In this document: piece by piece, positions 58,500 through 64,000 of the stretch
Position numbering within the stretch: the first letter of the stretch is position 1
Layout: every line of letters begins with the position of its first letter
NCBI GenBank assembly: GCA_009760855.2
Contig: WPIO01000049.1
Span: 372,001-436,000, forward strand
Reading direction: 5' to 3'
Length of the DNA: 64,000 bases
DNA from: Cristatella mucedo
Lineage: Eukaryota > Bryozoa > Phylactolaemata > Cristatellidae
Notes under the pieces: generated by a model
Told to the model about the DNA's origin: nothing
Database searches by the model: none
Seen by the model: only the letters and a program-made list of their open reading frames with translations
Made by a program: the position numbers and the translations under genes

Positions 58500-60200
58500 C
58501 AAAAGGGAGCCTGAAATGTGAACCAGCGTACCTAGTCGGCGTGTGACAGGCATTGTCACCACCCAGTTTCGAAAGCCGGATGCATAACTGTGCAGGGGTG
58601 CCATTTGTTACTTGTCAACGTTCCGAGCAGTAAGTCCGACCATATCTGCCCCATCATGTCTGGTGCAATCGGCTGTGACCGCCACCCTCACACAGTCTGC
58701 CTTGTTGGTTCCACATATGAAATTTGACCTTTTTGAAAACACTGTTTCGTGAGTAAACGTGTTCCCTAATCTCCGAGCACGGCATTGCCCGATTCTTGAG
58801 ATGGTGTTGAAGGAGTTGTGAAGAAGGCACGCAGCCAATGGATGCCGGAAGTTTGAGCCTTTCGCGAGCGCCTAAATGTAAGCAGCAGGCTTGCTTTTAG
58901 CCACGCTCTTGTCAAACTTGCTCCAGGAACAACCAGGCTTGGCTATTCTGGCAAGAAGCTTCTTTAAAAAAAAATATGCTACTATATTATTCCCGGGGTA
59001 CCAATCCCTGCTGGGCCAACTCTTTGGCTACACCACCCCCCTCCACACTAGCCTGCCCCCCAGAAGATGCTGGCCCTGGCGAGGACGCCCCACCCCCCTG
59101 AGCCGCCATCAACTGCACAGACGGCTGAGGGCATCTCCTGTGGCCATGCAGGGTGTCGTGTGGCATCCTGGTCTACGGTGAACAATAAGTTGACATATCT
59201 TAGTCATATCTGAGTCAGTATCTATTGCTGCAGGCAGGTGTTTAAAGAGCTGGCTTTGACGGGTGCATTCTGCCGCTGCCGCCATTCACCGGGTCTTTGA
59301 AGCAACGAGCCGGAGCTGAGAGAATTAAGATGCCAGGCATGCCGAGCGCGCTATCTGGGTGCCTGCATGCCTTCCGTACGTGTGTTTGCCCACGTGACTG
59401 CACGGGTGGTCCTGCGCGTATGGGAGAGGCATGCGCTGAGATAGAGGATCTCGGCACACGTAATCTCGATCTCACGTCTTGTGAGGAACGCAGCACTGGC
59501 AGAGGCATTGGCACGCTGTTGCCCCGGCACGCAGATGGGTTACCATGCTGGAGAGCTTGCCAAAGCGGATCCTAGGCCTGTCTTCCCGAGGTCACGTGTG
59601 GTCCCTGTGCACTCGACAGCAAAGCCTTCCTCGAACACTAGCGGCTATTTTCGTATGTTGGGCGTCTTCTCCATGCTGGCAGTGGGGCCGCTCTGCAGTA
59701 GGAAGGAATGCCCTGTCGGAGAGTGAAGCTAAAAGACCTCATTGTTCCTTTCATGTGGGCCGAAATGACTTGCGTTCTGTGCTGCAGTGATGCCCCTGGC
59801 AGCCGCTGACTTGTGACCAGGAAATCACTGTGAACCGAACTACACGCGGTGCAGTCCCTCTCCCGGTTCCCAAGGAAAAGAGCAGCAGCTAGCTAGCTGT
59901 CTGTCTATGTGTGTGTGTGTGCCATACTCACGCCTGCCGCAATCTCGTGTGCAGCCGACGTCTCCTGAGAGATTTTGCCCAGCGGCAAATAAGCATAGCC
60001 GGGCAATGGATTCAAACTAGGGCGCAGCAAATTGATAATGATGAAGCCCAGGCCCGCCAAGATGAGGCACCGAAATATTAAAGCCTCGGCGTGCTGTTCA
60101 ATTTGGTGTCTGCAGCTGGCTTCGCCCTGCTCGCTCGTGCCCGGGAGCTTTTGCTGCCTTTCATCAAAGCGGCTGCTGAGAACAGAACGAAGCTGAACGT
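58500..60200. other. No gene seen
   Basis: Moderately GC-rich DNA, presumably LRCH intron 1. No leucine-rich repeat exon, motif or clear repeat was recognised. Confidence 0.4.
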
Positions 60201-60204
60201 GATT

Positions 60205-60330
60205 CAGTGTGTAACTCCTGTAACCACAAAGTCCAAGTGGGTGTCACACACAAGAGAGCTTTCCATAAGGGCACTCGAAGCCGCGGCGGCTTTCGGTGTG
60301 CATGCTGTAGCCAAGAGCTTACCGGGAACC
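60205..60330 (-). repeat. Family 2 retroelement 3' tail, antisense
   Basis: 'gtaactcctgtaaccacaaa', 'agtgggtgtcacacacaaga' and 'gcactcgaagccgcggcggc', 'tttcggtgtgcatgctgtag' follow the antisense order of 3340-3430. Confidence 0.6.
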
Positions 60331-60452
60331 CCCCCCCCCCCTGTGCTGAGCCCGCAAGAATAGCCACGTGAGAGATTCTCTGGGAAGAGTGGAACTGTCT
60401 AGAAACTCTGGGCGAGTATCGGGCAGGAGTGAGCTGGGCGTCTGCACAGTTG

Positions 60453-60491
60453 CTCAGCAGCAGCACCTGCAGCAGCAGCAGCAGCAGCAGA
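60453..60491. repeat. (CAG)n trinucleotide repeat
   Basis: Two blocks of CAG separated by 'cacctg'. Not in a supported coding frame. Confidence 0.9.
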
Positions 60492-60499
60492 CTGTGCGC

Positions 60500-62640
60500 C
60501 CGCTGTTGCCAGCGCTGACTCGAGTGCCCTGCTTCACTTGAGTCCTGGTCTCATTGGTCAGTCGCGTTTGCATGCACTGTGCCTGTCGTTCTGGATGGCT
60601 CGGTCAAGCTATCCCCAAGTGGGCTTGATTGGACCCTGGTCGGAGCTGAAATGGCCGGCAGCTAGTGCAGACCCTGTTTCCAGACCCGATTTTCTTTGTT
60701 TTTCATGTTCTGCTGAGACCGTGGCGATCGTGTCCTTTGTCATTTGCCGGTACGGTCGCAGTGGACCAGTTTGGCGAGCATGCAATGAGCGGTGGCTGCG
60801 ACTTCTCGCTGGCCGCCTCTTATCTGGAAGCATGCTCTCACAGTCAATGGCTCACGCTAGCTGTCCAGCCGCCCGAAAGTGCCGGTGTAGTGAGCCGCTT
60901 GGTGGCGGCTCTGTGGTGGGCCGACCCTACTCAGTGAACTATTTAGCTTACGATCTTGTCACGGTGGCCACTCCAAGCTGTTTTCAAGAAATGGCAGACG
61001 GCACCACTCTGGTAATTAGGGAATACTTGCAGTGAAGACAGCAGCAGGGCAGAGGCACGACTGGGTTCGGTTTTGTCAGGGCTGTCAAACAAGGCTGCCT
61101 CTAGGGCCGCCACGTGGCTGTCGGAATCTTCTTCGAGGTTGCACCCTCCCCCCCCCCCAGTGCATGCAACCGTCCAGATAGCTCCAGAGCCACTTCTTGT
61201 AGCAGGATGTACGCTGACCAGTGCATGGTGTCAAGGCGCCAGGCAACTTATCTCGAGTTCAACCAGCGCCGTGTCTATATTATCTTTATATAGTCTATAC
61301 ATGCTGTACTTTGTTGTCTCAACAGTTTAGAGCCAGAACTAGCCTCACTGTCTCAGGCTGTGCCTGGTACACTCACCTCACCTGGCAACAAGAGAGATCT
61401 CGGAAGTGCGGAAGCCGTGCAGTTTCTCGATGGGCGGCAGAAACAAAAATGGCGCAGCGACCATCCGTCCTTTGACACGTAAATGCTCGCTGCTATTCGA
61501 AAGGAACTGCTGCTTGCTGCTGCAATGGTAGTGGCGGAAGACAATGCACCGAGGAAGTGGGAGAAGAGCCAAGGCAAGGTGTCGTGCGATTAAAAATGTG
61601 AAATACAAGTCACTCTATTTAAAACCAGGGGCCGGCGGCCAGGGAGTGGTAAGGCCACCGTCCCTAGCAATTAAAATTTCCCACAGACCGGTCTCGTTCA
61701 AAGCATCTATGAAGGCAGCCGAATACATGTTGCTACTTGGGTTCGGTCCTGATTGGTCGGCTGCCCCGGGTCCCAGATCTACGACCTAGAGGTAGACCAA
61801 TGTCACCAATTCTTCGGATTGGGCCCACAGGATTTGGATCCATATGGCTGGCCACCGGTCCCCGTCCCACCCCTCCTGCCAGTCACAACTGGTGGTGGAG
61901 CTGCAGGTTTGCAGGTGTGGTACGAGGTCCTTTTAAATCTAGCTTAAGCTTAGCTGTGCCTTCAGTGGAGGCCCGGTGGCCACCCGGTAGGGTTCACCTA
62001 CCCCCCTCCCCTGGGGGGATGGGGATATTGGGGGGACGACTACAGGCTGAATAGATATTTCTCAGTAGTCCCCTATAAGCTGCACGGTCGAATGATAACA
62101 TCCTTGGGCGAACTTATCGCAGGTCAGCAGATCTGCTTAGCAGCCGACTTAGCTGGTTTAAAAAAAGACTAATTTCCTTGCAGTCCCTTAGCCCAGGGGG
62201 GGGGGTTCTATCAACCTTTGGTCCTATGCTTTCCCTCGCAGGACAGACACCGGTGGGAAACCAAATTGGTGAAGGGATACCGCTTGGAATGTCCCTTTTA
62301 GTATCTTTCTGGACCTGCTGGCTTGGCTGCTTCTAAGACAGACCGTGAATCGGCTCGGCAGTGGCTAGGAATTAAGTAAAACAAGCCAAGTCAAAGCAGC
62401 AGCAGCAGCGGCATGTGCCGAATGACTCCGAGTAAGAGGAAATGGGTGGGTGGGGGCAGTGCCATGTACTTCATCCCTACACCTCACTGGAAATTCAGCT
62501 AACTGGCAATGTTAGTGTCACATGCCACTGCTGTATCGGTCAGCAGTAATTAAGAAACAATTTTTGCTCCCTGGCTAAGGCCCTGCTACTGCTGCCTAGA
62601 TAATAGGAGAGCTGCTGTAGCTGCCTGGAGGAAGAGGGGT
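60500..62640. other. No gene seen
   Basis: Several overlapping open frames of 80-165 codons on both strands have no motif. C and G homopolymer runs at about 61150, 62000 and 62200. Confidence 0.35.
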
Positions 62641-62659
62641 GCTGCAGCTGCCCCGGGTG

Positions 62660-62772
62660 GGAGGTGTGGAGTGGGGTGCTGCAGCTGACCCGGGGTGGGG
62701 TGTGTATGGAGTGGGGTGCTGCAGCTGACCCGGGGTGGGGTGTGTGTGGAGTGGGGTGCTGCAGCTGACCCG

Positions 62773-62853
<81 letters not shown>

Positions 62854-62880
62854 GTGTGGATTGGGGTGCTGCAGCTGCCC
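62660..62880. repeat. 40-bp minisatellite interrupted by (GT)n
   Basis: The unit begins 'gtggggtgctgcagctgacc' followed by 'cggggtggggtgtgtatgga', with starts at 62671, 62711 and 62751 and a final copy near 62862. In the last interval the short GT stretch of the unit has expanded to about 78 bp (62774-62851). Confidence 0.92.
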
Positions 62881-62898
62881 CCCCCCCGGGGGGGGGGG
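62878..62898. repeat. C10-G11 homopolymer palindrome
   Basis: A C run is followed at once by a G run, directly after the minisatellite. Same structure as at 31617-31639. Confidence 0.9.
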
Positions 62899-63224
62899 TA
62901 GCCATAGTATTCGTCCGAGCCTTTATCTTCTCACGCTGGCTGTAGCCTAATATCTTCATGTACCTGCTTATTTGTTTGCACCGATAAAGCGTGGATTTAA
63001 CCGAGGAGAGTCCAGACCTTGACCTTTCCAGCGGTGGACATTTCTGCTGGGAGTTTATCGCGCAGCCAAGCTGCCTGACAGGCCCTTCAGGTCGTTCAAG
63101 CAGAGGGTCAAAGACCCTTCTTTCCTGTGAGTTTCCTGACGACCTATTTGTAGCCCAATTGGTCCTGAGCCAGCCGGTCAAAGATTGTTCTGGACTAACT
63201 GACCCTCTGATATGCTTTTCTTGG

Positions 63225-63310
63225 GGGGGGGGTAGGAGTATGACTACGAAGTTAGTTTTATCTTCATTAAATTTGAGAAAATTTGCTGCCATATTGTTAT
63301 CAGTGCCCAA
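63225..63310 (-). repeat. L2-type coding fragment
   Basis: The - strand reads NMAANFLKFNEDKTNFVV, the conserved segment after the YADD box, also seen in the copies at 4228-6190 and 7995-9290. No flanking element sequence is clear. Confidence 0.65.
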
Positions 63311-63459
63311 AAAAATTAATGCAGCTAGTCACTGGCCTTGTTTTTGAATGTCATTTATTAGTTCTGTGCTAATTCTTATGGGATGTGGCAGCAGGTCTGG
63401 AGTTCGAAAGCAAGTTTCATCCTGAACGGCATTTTATTGCTTTGGTTTTATGCTGTGCC

Positions 63460-63675
63460 TAGTTTATAGATGATAATAATAATAATAAGTTATACAAAGT
63501 ATAAAAACTAAGTGTAATAGTAATTAGTAATTAGTAATGATAATAATAAGTGAAATACAGACTAGACATTGCTCATCATTCAATCGCATTTTCCTTAGCA
63601 GCAAATGTAAAGCACCTAGAAAGAGATTGAGTTCTCTGAGGGCGCTTTATCAAGTGCATTATTATTATTATTAGA
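63460..63675 (+). repeat. L2-type 3' end, young subfamily, with (ATT)n tail
   Basis: 'gcagcaaatgtaaagcacct' and 'agaaagagattgagttctct' with 'gagggcgctttatcaagtgc' then an ATT tail. An AATAATAAT run at 63473 and 63540 precedes it, perhaps a second tail. Confidence 0.75.
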
Positions 63676-63769
63676 CATTGGCACCGTAAGATGGCGTTTT
63701 TAGCCTCTTTTGCTGTTAGAATTGTTGAGCTGGTTGCCTGTGTTCTTGTCTAGTACCTAGCATCAAATA

Positions 63770-63840
63770 TAGGAATAGTGATGATAAGTCATTGTATATC
63801 ATCCTATGAGAACTAGATCTCTTTCTAGGCACTTTGTTTA
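63770..63840 (-). repeat. L2-type 3' hairpin, antisense
   Basis: 'atcatcctatgagaactaga' then 'tctctttctaggcactttgt' is the family hairpin in reverse orientation. Confidence 0.6.
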
Positions 63841-64000
63841 CCCGGACAGCACTAAGCCTGAGCTGAGGCTGGTGGTGGTGTTGGCCTGAAGCCGACTGCC
63901 GTTTGGCTATCTAGTTGCACCAGGTTTTTTCCCAGAAGGCAATTAGAGCTCTTCTCCAGGCCTTTCTTTCTTTCTCGGCAGTTTCTTGGATCGCCAAATG

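Noticed and set aside
60538-61035. A 165-codon frame
   Set aside because: No motif; overlapping frames on both strands are equally long, and it lies in presumed intron sequence.

Overview
The window looks like nuclear DNA of an animal, most likely an invertebrate. Exons are short and scattered, bounded by GT..AG splice signals, and separated by introns and intergenic DNA full of 5'-truncated L2/CR1-type non-LTR retrotransposons, tRNA-derived SINEs and long microsatellites. There is no operon structure and no dense coding. A ZAD-like domain hints at an arthropod, but the species cannot be fixed from the sequence.

Three protein-coding signals stand out. (1) A five-exon gene on the + strand, about 18953-37168. 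All splice phases agree, and it encodes a predicted protein of about 1272 residues: an N-terminal ZAD-like cysteine pattern, long Ser/Ala/Gln-rich disordered regions, an LxxLL motif in the last exon, and a C-terminal IDLS plus SUMO-type motif. No DNA-binding zinc fingers are seen, so it resembles a transcriptional co-regulator. It has a CpG-rich 5' end and an AATAAA signal after the stop. (2) The first coding exon of an LRCH-family gene (leucine-rich repeat plus calponin homology) at 55014-55173, + strand; its later exons are not seen and probably lie beyond the window. (3) A candidate exon on the - strand at 1603-2041 coding a very basic, low-complexity protein, with GC-box and CCAAT-type elements upstream.

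Layout: 1-16.9 kb is repeats around the basic exon. 16.9-19 kb is a CpG-rich promoter region. 19-37.2 kb is the ZAD-like gene, with an 11.8-kb intron. 37.4-54.9 kb is intergenic: L2 copies, polypurine/polypyrimidine microsatellites and a pogo-like MITE. 55-64 kb is LRCH exon 1 and probably its first intron.

The most unusual structures sit in the 11.8-kb intron: a 929-bp foldback element (26381-27309) inserted in an older repeat with a probable ~10-bp target duplication, and, 270 bp further on, a near-perfect 648-bp palindrome (27580-28227; 317-bp arms with essentially one mismatch, 14-bp spacer). Transcription of the host gene would place both hairpins in one pre-mRNA. L2 copies and one SINE family share the same 3' hairpin, the pattern expected when a SINE borrows LINE machinery.
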